64,000 nt of DNA, taken from contig CAZPQL010000002.1 of the NCBI GenBank assembly GCA_964588725.1, positions 1 through 64,000 of the forward strand, read 5' to 3'. A model generated the notes under the pieces. That model had not been told where the DNA came from, did no database searches, and saw nothing but the letters and a program-made list of their open reading frames with translations. The translations under genes and the position numbers were made by a program. Positions 1-9,263 of the stretch are shown one piece after another. This DNA is from UBA5972 sp964588725. Lineage in GTDB: Bacteria; Pseudomonadota; Alphaproteobacteria; Rhodobacterales; Rhodobacteraceae. Numbering within the stretch: position 1 is the stretch's first letter; every line of letters begins with the position of its first letter.

Positions 1-2
1 CC

Positions 3-620
3 ACCCTGGAAACCCTGCGACAGCCGATTGAAACCGGCGATGTGGTCGTGGCGCGCGCAAATGCCCATGTGCGCTATCCGTGCAAATTTTTGCTGCTCGC
101 GGCCGCGAATGCCTGCCGCTGCGGTTACCTGAACGACCCGGCACGCGCCTGCAACCGCGCGCCGCTGTGCGGCGAGGACTACATGGGCCGGATATCGGGG
201 CCGCTGATGGATCGTTTTGATCTGAAGGTCGACATCCCCCCTGTGATGATGGACGCGCTCGAACGCGCGCCGGCGGGCGAAAAATCTGCGGGAATCGCCG
301 CACGGGTCGCACGTGCGCGTCAGGTCCAGCAAGACCGCTACAAAGAGGACGCAGGCTGCAGCGTCAACGCGGATATCGAAGGCCGGCGACTGCGCGATGT
401 ATCCATGCCTGATGAAGCCGGGCAGACGTTGTTAAGCAAGGCGGCCGAAAAATTCAGACTGACGGCACGGGGGTATCACCGGGTTTTGCGGGTCGCGCGC
501 ACCATTGCCGATCTGGATGGTTCGGACGATGTACGCCACCCGCATCTGGCCGAGGCTTTGTCGTTTCGCCTGATGCACGACGTGGCTTCCGGGCCGTTTG
601 TCCGCCGCAAAGTGGCCTAG
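3..620 (+). CDS. comM: YifB/ComM-type Mg-chelatase-like AAA ATPase, C-terminal part
   Basis: The gene enters from the left edge; only the last 205 residues are present, read in the frame that begins at base 3. The visible part holds the end of the AAA module, a cysteine-rich stretch (CRCGYL, then two further Cys) and the Mg_chelatase_C helical domain (a RVARARQVQQDRY helix, then the TARGYHRVLRVARTIADL region). The family includes ComM, a helicase that helps integrate imported DNA by branch migration. The stop overlaps the stop of the convergent gshB by a few bases. Identity rests on family motifs and is firm; a role in transformation here is inferred, although dprA is also in the window. Confidence 0.9.
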   Translation, partial: TLETLRQPIETGDVVVARANAHVRYPCKFLLLAAANACRCGYLNDPARACNRAPLCGEDYMGRISGPLMDRFDLKVDIPPVMMDALERAPAGEKSAGIAARVARARQVQQDRYKEDAGCSVNADIEGRRLRDVSMPDEAGQTLLSKAAEKFRLTARGYHRVLRVARTIADLDGSDDVRHPHLAEALSFRLMHDVASGPFVRRKVA

Positions 621-1561
621 GCGTTGCGCCTGGCTTCGATGGCGTCCCAGATCGGTCCGGCGACATCGATATTGTCAAAACGCTCCAGTTCCTGAATGCC
701 GGTGGGCGAGGTAACGTTGATCTCGGTCAGGTAATCGCCGATCACGTCGATACCGACAAAGATCTGACCCTTGGCGCGCAAGAGCGGTGCCAGCCGCTTG
801 CAAATCTCGCGGTCGCGCGCCGTGAGACCGGTTTTTTGCGGGCGCCCGCCCACGTGCATGTTGGATCGGACCTCGCCTTTGGCGGGCACGCGGTTGATGG
901 CCCCGGCCGGATCGCCGTTCACCAGAATGATACGTTTGTCGCCTGCGGCGACGTCCGGCAGAAACTTTTGCGCGATCAGCGGTTCGTTGTTTTGCCCGGT
1001 AAACAATTCGTGCAGCGAATTCAGGTTGCGGTCATCGGGGCCAAGACGAAACACACCGGACCCGCCGTTGCCGTAAAGCGGCTTAAGAATAATGTCGCTG
1101 TGTTCGGCCTTGAACGCGCGCAACGTCGCCAGATCGCGGGCGATCGTGGTGGGCGGCATCAGGTCAGGAAAATCCAGAATTAGCAATTTTTCCGGATAAT
1201 TGCGTACCCATGTGGGGTCGTTGACGACCAATGTGCTGGGGTGAATCCTGTCTAACAGATGGGTCGTGGTGATGTATCCCATATCAAACGGCGGGTCCTG
1301 ACGCAGCCAGACAACGTCCTGCGTCGACAGGTCGATTTCCTGATTTTCGCCCAGATCAAAATGATTGCCACGCTGGCGGCGCACGGTCAGGGGCCAGCCG
1401 CGCGCGGTGACGCGCCCCTGCTGGTACGCCAGTTGATCGGGCGTATAATAAAACAGATTGTGCCCGCGCGCCTGCGCTTCCTCGGCCAGCCGGAAAGAAC
1501 TGTCAGCGTCGATATCGATCGCGTCGATCGGGTCCATCTGAAAAGCAACGTTGAGAGCCAA
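617..1561 (-). CDS. gshB: Glutathione synthetase
   Basis: ATP-grasp enzyme that joins gamma-glutamylcysteine and glycine to make glutathione in the cytosol. The N-terminal prokaryotic GSH synthetase domain shows the AFQMDPIDAIDIDADSS signature, followed by the ATP-grasp part with ILKPLYGNGGSGVFRL and the metal-binding DVIGDYLTEINVTSPTG stretch near the C-terminus. The reading frame is open to a TTG at 1591, but a second TTG at 1561 has an AGGAA ribosome-binding sequence eight bases upstream and gives 314 residues, the usual family length, so that start is chosen. It is convergent with comM. Confidence 0.93.
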   Translation of the reverse strand: MALNVAFQMDPIDAIDIDADSSFRLAEEAQARGHNLFYYTPDQLAYQQGRVTARGWPLTVRRQRGNHFDLGENQEIDLSTQDVVWLRQDPPFDMGYITTTHLLDRIHPSTLVVNDPTWVRNYPEKLLILDFPDLMPPTTIARDLATLRAFKAEHSDIILKPLYGNGGSGVFRLGPDDRNLNSLHELFTGQNNEPLIAQKFLPDVAAGDKRIILVNGDPAGAINRVPAKGEVRSNMHVGGRPQKTGLTARDREICKRLAPLLRAKGQIFVGIDVIGDYLTEINVTSPTGIQELERFDNIDVAGPIWDAIEARRNA

Positions 1562-1645
1562 GTGCGCGGTTCCTGTGTCTGGTCCCTTCAACTTGGGTCA
1601 CGACCGCGCGGGAATCAACTGCCGATGCGCGACGACGTACGATTT

Positions 1646-1999
1646 TCAGGCGCTGAGCGCGTTTTCCAGAATATCGATCTGACCCCGCCCGTTCACAAGC
1701 GCCAGATCAAATCGCGCCGGGCTGTCAAGACCGGTCGGCAGCGTGCCTAAAAACTGGGCGGCCGCATTGAACAGACGCGCAATCTGGCGCGTGCCCAGCG
1801 CAGCCGCTGCCGCCGCGAAATCGCGGCTTTTCTTGACTTCGACAAATACGGTTTCCCTGTCCTTGCGCAGAATCAGATCAATCTCGCCGTTGGCGGTTTT
1901 CCAGCGGGTTTTCTGTACCGTGTAGCCGCGCCGCACATAGTCACGCGCGACAATATTTTCGGCCGCCAGCCCGCTATAGTATGATTTCAAGCCGCTCAT
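1646..1999 (-). CDS. yraN: YraN / UPF0102 family nuclease-like protein
   Basis: A 117-residue protein of the UPF0102 family, which has a restriction-endonuclease-like fold of unsettled function. It shows the family core GEIDLI (Asp41) followed by VFVEVKK (Glu54, Lys56), that is the D-ExK arrangement, and the N-terminal AAENIVARDYVRRGY helix. It lies 13 bases downstream of rsmI on the same strand with an AAGGA ribosome-binding site, the common rsmI-yraN pairing in proteobacteria. The family assignment is secure; the biochemical role is not known. Confidence 0.9.
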   Translation of the reverse strand: MSGLKSYYSGLAAENIVARDYVRRGYTVQKTRWKTANGEIDLILRKDRETVFVEVKKSRDFAAAAAALGTRQIARLFNAAAQFLGTLPTGLDSPARFDLALVNGRGQIDILENALSA

Positions 2000-2012
2000 C
2001 GTGCAGTCCTTG

Positions 2013-2861
2013 TCAGTCTTTGATCGACAGCGCCAGCGCGTAGACCCGCCGCCGCGATACTTCCAGTGTCACAGCGACATCGCGCGCCGCGTCCTTTGTG
2101 TGGGCTCCCTGAGCGAGCAACAGCCTAAGCGCCGTTTCGATGTCCGCATCGCTGGCAACCGTTTTGCGACCGGCACCGACCAGCACGACGATTTCACCTT
2201 TGGGAACTTGCGTGGCATAGTCCCGTGCCAGATCAGTCAGCGTCCCGCGTCGTACGTCTTCAAATTTTTTGGTCAACTCGCGACACAGAGCAACCTTTCG
2301 GTCACCCCCTAGAACCTCAACCATATTCATTAAGGATTTACCAACGCGTTTGGGATTTTCATAAAATACCAGCGTGCCCGGCACATCTTTCAATTCGTTC
2401 AGGAACCGCACGCGCGCACCCGTGCGGGTCGGCAGGAAACCGGCAAAAAAGAACTGATCGGTCGGCAAACCGCCGACCGTCAAAGCCGCCAACATCGCAG
2501 ACGCACCCGGTACCGCAGTCACCATCATACCGGCGTCGATCACTGCACGCGCCAGTGTATATCCGGGGTCGGACACCATCGGGGTTCCGGCGTCGGACAC
2601 ATAGGCCACGCTTTGACCCGCAGCGATGGCCGCCAGCAGTTTTGGTCGCTGCGCCGCACCGTTGTGATCGTGGTACGCGACAATTTTCCGCGCACCCGGC
2701 GCAATTGCGTGGATGTCCAAAAGCCGACGGGTATTACGGGTATCCTCGGCGGCCAAAATATCGGCGGCGGCCAAAACATCAAGCGCACGCAGGGTGATAT
2801 CGCGCGCCGTTCCGATGGGGGTCGCCACAAGAAAAAGGCCGGGCAACAACGGGACGGGCAT
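2013..2861 (-). CDS. rsmI: 16S rRNA (cytidine1402-2'-O)-methyltransferase
   Basis: SAM-dependent tetrapyrrole-methylase-fold enzyme that 2'-O-methylates C1402 in the decoding centre of 16S rRNA. Visible family marks are the N-terminal LFLVATPIGTARDITLRALD, then AAEDTRNTRRLL, VAYVSDAGTPMVSDPG (SAM pocket) and GTLVFYENPKRV. The frame is open to 2951, but the ATG at 2861 (MPVPLLPG) begins just before the conserved core and gives 282 residues, near the usual length. The longer frame would run into the leader of the divergent lipoprotein gene. yraN follows. Confidence 0.93.
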   Translation of the reverse strand: MPVPLLPGLFLVATPIGTARDITLRALDVLAAADILAAEDTRNTRRLLDIHAIAPGARKIVAYHDHNGAAQRPKLLAAIAAGQSVAYVSDAGTPMVSDPGYTLARAVIDAGMMVTAVPGASAMLAALTVGGLPTDQFFFAGFLPTRTGARVRFLNELKDVPGTLVFYENPKRVGKSLMNMVEVLGGDRKVALCRELTKKFEDVRRGTLTDLARDYATQVPKGEIVVLVGAGRKTVASDADIETALRLLLAQGAHTKDAARDVAVTLEVSRRRVYALALSIKD

Positions 2862-2975
2862 TGTGGTCACAGTTTTCCCCGCGCGATATGTAGCGTTTAC
2901 TTGCCGCCTTTGACCGCTTAAGTTTTGCACAACGGCGGTCTGAGTGACCACCCCTATTATAGGATGATCAAAACA

Positions 2976-4151
2976 ATGGTCGCTAATTTTTTTCGGTCGC
3001 GCCTGATGTTCAGGCTGGTGGCGATTATCTTTGCCACCGGCTTTTTGAGCGCCTGCGAGCTGGAACTGGGCGGCACTGGCCCCGTGGTCAACACGCGCGC
3101 GCCCGTGCCCGTCGCGCTTTTGGTGCCGTTCGGATCAAGCGAGTCCAACCACGCGATTCTGGCGACCAGCCTGCAGAACGCAGCGCAACTGGCGGTGTCG
3201 GATCTTGACGGTGTCCAGATCGAGCTGCGGGTCTACAAAACCGCGGGCAGCGCCGACGCCGCTGCAGCCGCCGCCAAGCGCGCAGCGGACGAAGGCGCCA
3301 AAATCATTCTTGGCCCGGTATTTGCCGACGCCGCCAACGCGGCGGGTAACGCGGTGTCGTCGCGCGGCATCAGCGTGCTGAGCTTTTCCAACAACACCGA
3401 AATAGCCGGCGGCAATGTTTTCATTCTGGGTCATACCTTTGAAAATACGGCGCAAAGACTGGTCAGCTACGCCGCGTCGCAGGGCCTGGGCAATGTTCTT
3501 GTGGTGCACGCCAACAACCTGACCGGGCAAATCGGGCGCAAAGCCGTCGAACGCGCAGCGGCGGCGACCGGTGCCACCTACACCGGCGCGGCCAGTTACG
3601 AATTTTCGCAACAGGGCGTGATTTCGGCGGTGCGCGATATCGCGCAACAGGTACGCGACACCGATACCAATACACTGATATTTGCCTCTGACACTGCGGG
3701 TGCATTACCCATTCTGGTGCAGTTGCTGCCGGAAAACGGCATCGATCCCAAAGAAATCAAATTCATGGGGCTGACACGTTGGGATATTCCAACCCAGACG
3801 CTGTCTCTTGGCGGACTTCAGGGCGGCTGGTTTGCGCTGCCCGATCCGGCGCTGGCGGGCAGTTTTCGTGACCGTTACGTGACAGCCTACGGTCAACCGC
3901 CACATCCATTGGCCGGGATTGCCTACGACGGTGTGGCTGCAATCGGCGCGCTTCTGGCCAGCGGCGACACAAATCCGCTGTCGCGCGAGCGTCTGACTCA
4001 GTCCAAAGGGTTTGTCGGCGTGAACGGCGTTTTCCGTCTGATGCCCAACGGGACCAACCAGCGCGGCATGGCCGTCGTTGAAATTGAAAACAACCGCATC
4101 AAGGTCATCGACCCGGCCCCAAGAAGATTTGGTGCGCCAGCCGGATTGTAA
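2976..4151 (+). CDS. Lipoprotein penicillin-binding protein activator (LpoA-like, periplasmic-binding fold)
   Basis: The N-terminal hydrophobic segment ends in FLSAC, a lipobox that would lipidate the Cys, placing the protein on a membrane facing the periplasm. The rest has a type I periplasmic binding protein (Leu/Ile/Val receptor) fold: VALLVPFG at the start, GAKIILGPVFADAA, then SNNTEIAGGNVFILGHTFENTA and a distal GIAYDGVAAIGALL. Proteins of this kind are annotated as LpoA-like activators of penicillin-binding proteins. The start is uncertain: ATG at 2976 has AGGA upstream, with alternatives at 2964 and 3006. It is divergent from rsmI, and glnD starts one base after its stop. Confidence 0.8.
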   Translation: MVANFFRSRLMFRLVAIIFATGFLSACELELGGTGPVVNTRAPVPVALLVPFGSSESNHAILATSLQNAAQLAVSDLDGVQIELRVYKTAGSADAAAAAAKRAADEGAKIILGPVFADAANAAGNAVSSRGISVLSFSNNTEIAGGNVFILGHTFENTAQRLVSYAASQGLGNVLVVHANNLTGQIGRKAVERAAAATGATYTGAASYEFSQQGVISAVRDIAQQVRDTDTNTLIFASDTAGALPILVQLLPENGIDPKEIKFMGLTRWDIPTQTLSLGGLQGGWFALPDPALAGSFRDRYVTAYGQPPHPLAGIAYDGVAAIGALLASGDTNPLSRERLTQSKGFVGVNGVFRLMPNGTNQRGMAVVEIENNRIKVIDPAPRRFGAPAGL

Positions 4152-4152
4152 A

Positions 4153-6939
4153 ATGGCCGTTGCCGCCACCAACATGCCGGACGACGTTCTGATCTGTTCG
4201 GGCGTTGAAATATTCGACGCGCGCGCCGTCGCCACGACCATCGACGCTATGCTCCGAAAGTGCGAGTCGCCACGCGACATGCGCGCAGCCATCGTATCCC
4301 AACTGGCCGTGGCGCAACAGGCGGGCATGGACCGAATTGCCAAAGCACTGACGCAGACACCGCTCGCCGCGCGCGCGGCCCTGGCGTCTTACAGCTTTTT
4401 GACCGATTCCATTGTCACGGAAATTCTGCGCGTTGCGACCCAGGTTATCCACCCGGTCTCCAACCCGACGAAATCCGAAAAAATTGCCATCATCGCAGTG
4501 GGCGGTTACGGGCGCGCCGAGATGGCACCTTTCTCGGATGTCGATCTACTTTTTCTGCGCCCCTACAAGGGTTCGGCGTGGTGCGAAAGCGTGGTGGAAA
4601 CCATGCTTTATATCCTGTGGGACTTACGGCTGAAAGTCGGCAACGCCACCCGCAATGTGAACGATTGCATCCGTCTGGGGCGTCAGGATTACACGATTCG
4701 CACAGCCCTGCTGGAGGCACGTTTCGTCGGTGGCGACAAAGCGCTGGCCGACGAGCTTAGCAATCGGATGTGGGAGGATTTATTCAAAAACACGGGCGCT
4801 GATTTCATCGAGGCCAAATTGAAGGAACGCGAGGAGCGGCACACGAAACAGGGCTACCAGCGCTACATGGTCGAACCCAATATCAAAGAAGGCAAAGGCG
4901 GGCTGCGCGATTTGCAATCGCTGTTCTGGATCGCAAAATATCTTTACCGCGTCGCGTCGCCCCGCGAATTGGTTGGACTCGGCATATTCAGCCCGGCCGA
5001 GCTTGATATTTTTGCCAGAGCCGAGAATTTCCTGTGGTCGGTACGCAACCACATGCACCTGATCGCCGGTCGTGCCAACGAGAACCTGACGTTCGACACT
5101 CAGGTCGAGGTCGCAGACCGTCTGGGGTACACAGACAAGGACGGACGTCGTGCGGTCGAACATTTTATGCAGGCATATTTCATGCACGCAACCCAGGTAG
5201 GCCGTCTGACACGGATATTTCTGACCGATCTGGAGGCCCGTCACGTCAAGAGACAGCCTTCGATAGGTTCATTTTTAAGCCGGGCGACGCGGCGCAACCG
5301 CCCCCGTATCCCCGCCGGCTTCAAACTGGTGCACGGTCGCCTGAATATTGCCGATGAGCAGGAATTCATCAAAGACCCGCTGAACCTTTTGCGGCTGTTC
5401 GAAGAAGGGCTGAAAAACGACCACCTGATTCACCCGGACGCCATGCGGCTGGTGTCAGCAAATTTGCATCTGGTTGACGAGAAAATGCGCAACAGCGCCG
5501 AGGCCAACCGTATATTTCTTGACTTGTTGCTGAAGCACGGCAACCCGGAACGGGCGCTGCGGCGCATGAATGAAATGATGTTTCTGGGCACTTTTATCCC
5601 GGAATTTCAGCCCATCGTCGCGATGATGCAGTTCAACATGTACCACCATTTTACCGTGGACGAACATACGATCCAATGCATCTCAATCCTCAACCAAATT
5701 GAGAACAATGCACTGGTCGAAAGCCTGCCGATTGCTTCGGGAATTCTGGCCGGTGGCGTCAACCGCAAGGTTCTTTACGTCGCCCTTTTAATGCACGACA
5801 TCGGCAAAGGGCGCGATGAAGATCATTCGATTCTGGGTGCGCGGATTGCCCAAAAGGTATGCCCGCGTCTTGGTCTCAGCGATGAAGAAACCGACACGGT
5901 GGTCTGGCTGGTGCGTCATCATTTGCTGATGTCCGACGTGGCGCAAAAGCGCGATCTTTCCGACCCGCGCACCGTGCATGATTTTGCCCGGACCGTCGGC
6001 AGCCGCACCCGGCTGAAACTGCTGATTGTTCTGACCGTCTGCGATATTCGCGGCGTTGGTCCGGGCACATGGAATAACTGGAAGGCCCAGCTGCTGCGCG
6101 ATCTGTATCGTTCCACGCGACAGGTGCTTAAATCCGGCCCCGACACAACCGAACAACCCGAACGCGCCGACGAAGCCCGCGACGCCTTATGCGCGATCCT
6201 GCCCGATTGGGACAAAATGGAGCTGCTGGTCGAGCTCGAGCGCCACTACGACCCTTATTGGCTGGGACTGGACACCGACACGCAGGCGGTGTTTGCGCGG
6301 TTGCTGAAAAATGCCGATGCGGATGCAATGGCGTCTGACTTGAAACTTGATCCAGACCGTGACGCCACACGCGTATGTTTTGCTATGGGCGATCACCCCG
6401 GCATTTTTTCACGCCTCGCGGGGGCTTTGGCGCTGGTCGGGGCCAATGTGGTGGACGCGCGAAGCTACACCACATCGGACGGTTTTGCGACCTCGGTTTT
6501 CTGGATTCAGGACGTTCAGCGAAAACCCTACGACAAATCACGGCTGACCCGCCTGCGGGCGATGATCGAGAAAACTCTTCGCGGCGAAGTCGTGGCGCGC
6601 GAGGCGCTGAAAGACCGCGATAAAATCCGCAAACGCGAGCGCGATTTCATTGTGCCGACAGATATAACCTTTGATAACGAAGGCTCCGAGATCTACACGA
6701 TAATCGAGGTCGATACCCGCGACCGTCCGGGTTTGCTTTTTGACCTGACACGGGCGATTTCATCAGCCAACATATATATCGCAAGTGCGGTGATCGCGAC
6801 TTATGGCGTGCAGGCCGTCGATGTGTTTTACGTCAAAGACATGTTCGGGCTGAAACTGCACACGAAAACCAAGCGCGATTCGCTGGAAAAACGACTTCGT
6901 GCCGCCATAAAGGACGGCGCGCAGGACGCACGCGAATGA
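4153..6939 (+). CDS. glnD: [Protein-PII] uridylyltransferase / uridylyl-removing enzyme
   Basis: Bifunctional sensor of glutamine that uridylylates and de-uridylylates PII proteins. The 928-residue protein has the nucleotidyltransferase motif GGYGRAEMAPFSDVDLLFL, a GlnD-type helical domain with EGKGGLRDLQSLFWIAKY, an HD domain with LLMHDIGKGRDEDHS, and two C-terminal ACT domains beginning around FAMGDHPGIFSRLAGAL and IIEVDTRDRPGLLFDLTRAI. The ATG at 4153 (MAVAATNMPDD) follows the lipoprotein stop by one base and gives the usual length; the frame is open further upstream only inside that gene. murJ overlaps its end by four bases, so the three genes look co-transcribed. Confidence 0.96.
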   Translation: MAVAATNMPDDVLICSGVEIFDARAVATTIDAMLRKCESPRDMRAAIVSQLAVAQQAGMDRIAKALTQTPLAARAALASYSFLTDSIVTEILRVATQVIHPVSNPTKSEKIAIIAVGGYGRAEMAPFSDVDLLFLRPYKGSAWCESVVETMLYILWDLRLKVGNATRNVNDCIRLGRQDYTIRTALLEARFVGGDKALADELSNRMWEDLFKNTGADFIEAKLKEREERHTKQGYQRYMVEPNIKEGKGGLRDLQSLFWIAKYLYRVASPRELVGLGIFSPAELDIFARAENFLWSVRNHMHLIAGRANENLTFDTQVEVADRLGYTDKDGRRAVEHFMQAYFMHATQVGRLTRIFLTDLEARHVKRQPSIGSFLSRATRRNRPRIPAGFKLVHGRLNIADEQEFIKDPLNLLRLFEEGLKNDHLIHPDAMRLVSANLHLVDEKMRNSAEANRIFLDLLLKHGNPERALRRMNEMMFLGTFIPEFQPIVAMMQFNMYHHFTVDEHTIQCISILNQIENNALVESLPIASGILAGGVNRKVLYVALLMHDIGKGRDEDHSILGARIAQKVCPRLGLSDEETDTVVWLVRHHLLMSDVAQKRDLSDPRTVHDFARTVGSRTRLKLLIVLTVCDIRGVGPGTWNNWKAQLLRDLYRSTRQVLKSGPDTTEQPERADEARDALCAILPDWDKMELLVELERHYDPYWLGLDTDTQAVFARLLKNADADAMASDLKLDPDRDATRVCFAMGDHPGIFSRLAGALALVGANVVDARSYTTSDGFATSVFWIQDVQRKPYDKSRLTRLRAMIEKTLRGEVVAREALKDRDKIRKRERDFIVPTDITFDNEGSEIYTIIEVDTRDRPGLLFDLTRAISSANIYIASAVIATYGVQAVDVFYVKDMFGLKLHTKTKRDSLEKRLRAAIKDGAQDARE

Positions 6940-8477
6940 GCCGAACCAACGCCCTGTTGCGCGGCTTTTTCACTGTGGGCGGCTGGACTTTGATCAGCCG
7001 GATCACCGGTTTCGTTCGCGATATCCTGATCGCCGCGTTTTTGGGTGCAGGACCGGTCGCCGAGGCTTTTCTGATCGCTTTTTCACTGCCCAACATGTTC
7101 AGGCGATTTTTCGGCGAGGGCGCGTTCAACATGGCCTTCGTCCCGATGTTTTCCAAAAAGCTGGAGGCGGGCGACGGCGCCGGGGAATTTGCCCGCGACG
7201 CCCTTTCGGGGCTGGCGGCGGTTCTGATCGTTTTCACGCTGTTGGCCCAATTGTTCATGCCGTGGCTGGTCTGGGCCATGGCCAGCGGGTTTCAGGGTGA
7301 CGCGCGGTTTGATCTGGCCGTCGGTTTTGGCCGGATTACCTTTCCTTACATTTTGCTGATTTCTCTGGCGGCTCTGGCCAGCGGGGCATTGAATGCAACC
7401 GGACGGTTTATGGCGGCGGCCGCTGCGCCAGTGGCGCTGAACGTTATTTTCATTGCCGCTTTGCTGGTGGCGAGACGGCTTGGCTGGGACATGGGTATGA
7501 CACTTGTGTGGGCCGTGCCCACGGCGGGGGTTGTACAGTTTGCCATCGTGTGGGTGGCCGCCAACCGCGCCGGTGTACGCCTGATCCCCCGCCTGCCCCG
7601 TTTGACGCCCGATTTGAAACGGTTGGCGGTGATCGCCGCGCCCGCCGCTCTGGCGGGTGGTGTGGTGCAGATCAACCTGCTGGTCGGACGTCAGGTCGCC
7701 AGCTTTTTTGACGGCGCTATCGCGTGGCTGAATTACGCGGACCGCCTGTATCAGCTGCCTTTGGGGGTGGTTGGCGTAGCGATTGGCGTGGTGCTGTTGC
7801 CGGACCTGTCGCGTAAATTACAAAGCCGCGACACGGCTGGTGCACAGGATGCCCTGAACCGCGCTACCGAGTTTTCGCTGGTGCTGACGCTGCCCGCAGC
7901 TGTGGCGCTGGTGGTCGTTCCGCTGCCGCTGATATCGGTGCTTTTTCAGCGCGGCGCGTTCGATGCAACCGACGCGCAAATGACCGCGGCGGCACTGGCG
8001 GTATACGGGCTTGGCCTGCCGGCTTTTGTTTTGCAAAAAGTGTTGCAACCGCTTTATTTCGCGCGCGAAGACACCAAAAGCCCGTTTCGCTATGCGCTTG
8101 TGTCCATGGTCGTCAATGCGGGGGCAGCGGTTGGATTGGCGCTGAGCATCGGTTATCTGGCAGCGGCTATCGGGACCACGCTGGCGGCCTGGGTGATGGT
8201 GCTGCTGCTGTGGCGCGGATCGCGCAAATTTGGCGCGGCGGCACAAATCGATAGTCGCCTAAAGGGCATTTTGCCCAAGGTAATGGCCGCATGTGTGGTC
8301 ATGGGCGGCGCGCTATGGTGGTTGTCTTGGTTTTTGTCGCCTTGGTTTGACGTTGCGGGCTGGCGTTACGTCGCGCTTTTGGCTCTGGTTCTGGCTGGCA
8401 TGGTGATTTATGGATCCGCAAGCGTTGCGCTGGGGGCATATAATCTGCGACGCCTCAGATCCTCGATGCGGCGCTAA
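6936..8477 (+). CDS. murJ: Lipid II flippase
   Basis: MurJ (MviN) moves lipid II across the inner membrane for peptidoglycan synthesis. The protein has 513 residues, a run of about 14 hydrophobic helices and the family signature near the N-terminus (TLISRITGFVRDILIAAFLG, then SLPNMFRRFFGEGAFNMAFVPMFS). The later LNYADRLYQLPLGVVGVAIG segment is also typical. The start codon overlaps the glnD stop (ATGA), which suggests translational coupling. The end faces the convergent rhomboid gene with a five-base gap. Confidence 0.96.
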   Translation: MSRTNALLRGFFTVGGWTLISRITGFVRDILIAAFLGAGPVAEAFLIAFSLPNMFRRFFGEGAFNMAFVPMFSKKLEAGDGAGEFARDALSGLAAVLIVFTLLAQLFMPWLVWAMASGFQGDARFDLAVGFGRITFPYILLISLAALASGALNATGRFMAAAAAPVALNVIFIAALLVARRLGWDMGMTLVWAVPTAGVVQFAIVWVAANRAGVRLIPRLPRLTPDLKRLAVIAAPAALAGGVVQINLLVGRQVASFFDGAIAWLNYADRLYQLPLGVVGVAIGVVLLPDLSRKLQSRDTAGAQDALNRATEFSLVLTLPAAVALVVVPLPLISVLFQRGAFDATDAQMTAAALAVYGLGLPAFVLQKVLQPLYFAREDTKSPFRYALVSMVVNAGAAVGLALSIGYLAAAIGTTLAAWVMVLLLWRGSRKFGAAAQIDSRLKGILPKVMAACVVMGGALWWLSWFLSPWFDVAGWRYVALLALVLAGMVIYGSASVALGAYNLRRLRSSMRR

Positions 8478-8482
8478 AATAC

Positions 8483-9181
8483 CTAACGGCGGCGCAATGC
8501 CGCCAGCCACTGCTGAATGCGCGCCGGTCCCGCCGGATTGAGCACAATAGACAGCGCGAACCCCGCCGCAAATCCGGCAATATCGGCCACCCAATCATTA
8601 CCCCCACCAAAAACGATTTTGAAAAACAGCTGGATGCCCAGCAGGAACCCAATCAATTGAAACGCCCGCCAGCGGTTCGCGTCCCCTGGGTTAAAGCGCA
8701 CCCATTGCATGTAAGTGACCGCCCCGATCATCCCGTAGGCCGCCGGATAGGCTCCGATGAGCGCCACTTTCTCATCCAAAAAGGCCCAGTACGCCAGAGC
8801 GCCCATAATCGAGCTGGTGAAGAAAATCGCAACGAAAGCGAATGACGAAAACACCTCGGCCACCATTTTGCCCAGCGCCACAATAAACACGGCCGTAAAG
8901 ACCGCGTGACTCAAACTGCCGTGAATAAACGGGTAAGTGACAAACCGCATCATGTGTTCGGCAGGATAACGACCCGTGTCCAGCATCCACGTCACAACCG
9001 CATCAATGAACCCGTAGCTGGTGATGGCCTCCAGACGCCAGCCGATGGCCGCGTTGCCGCCCCAAATTCCCCGCGCGCCACCTTGCAAGACCAGCTCGAC
9101 ACCGATGATGGCCAGCGTGAAAACCACTACCACGGGGGGCAAGGGATTGAGTGGCGGTTGGTTGAGATCAGGATTGTGCAT
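8483..9181 (-). CDS. Rhomboid-family membrane protein lacking the catalytic dyad
   Basis: A 232-residue polytopic protein with rhomboid topology: an HGSLSHAVF segment in the place of the usual H...SH motif of the early helices, an E-containing loop, and a final GFAAGFALS helix. The position of the GxSG nucleophile reads GAYPAAYGMIG, with no serine, and the helix that normally carries the catalytic His (AHLGG or similar) reads VADIAGFAAG. It therefore looks like a pseudoprotease. Family membership follows from topology and these aligned segments; loss of activity is inferred from the missing Ser and His. It lies between murJ and trpS, divergent from trpS. Confidence 0.85.
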   Translation of the reverse strand: MHNPDLNQPPLNPLPPVVVVFTLAIIGVELVLQGGARGIWGGNAAIGWRLEAITSYGFIDAVVTWMLDTGRYPAEHMMRFVTYPFIHGSLSHAVFTAVFIVALGKMVAEVFSSFAFVAIFFTSSIMGALAYWAFLDEKVALIGAYPAAYGMIGAVTYMQWVRFNPGDANRWRAFQLIGFLLGIQLFFKIVFGGGNDWVADIAGFAAGFALSIVLNPAGPARIQQWLAALRRR

Positions 9182-9263
9182 GGGTTCGCAGCCTTTGGTT
9201 GACGCGTTTGCCTGTGTCCGCGATAAGGCACACCGATTACCAAGTCCAGTTCAAGAGGTTTCC

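Noticed and set aside
9021..9263. Upstream extension of trpS
   Set aside because: Antisense to the rhomboid gene; the conserved TrpRS N-terminus and ribosome-binding site are at 9264.
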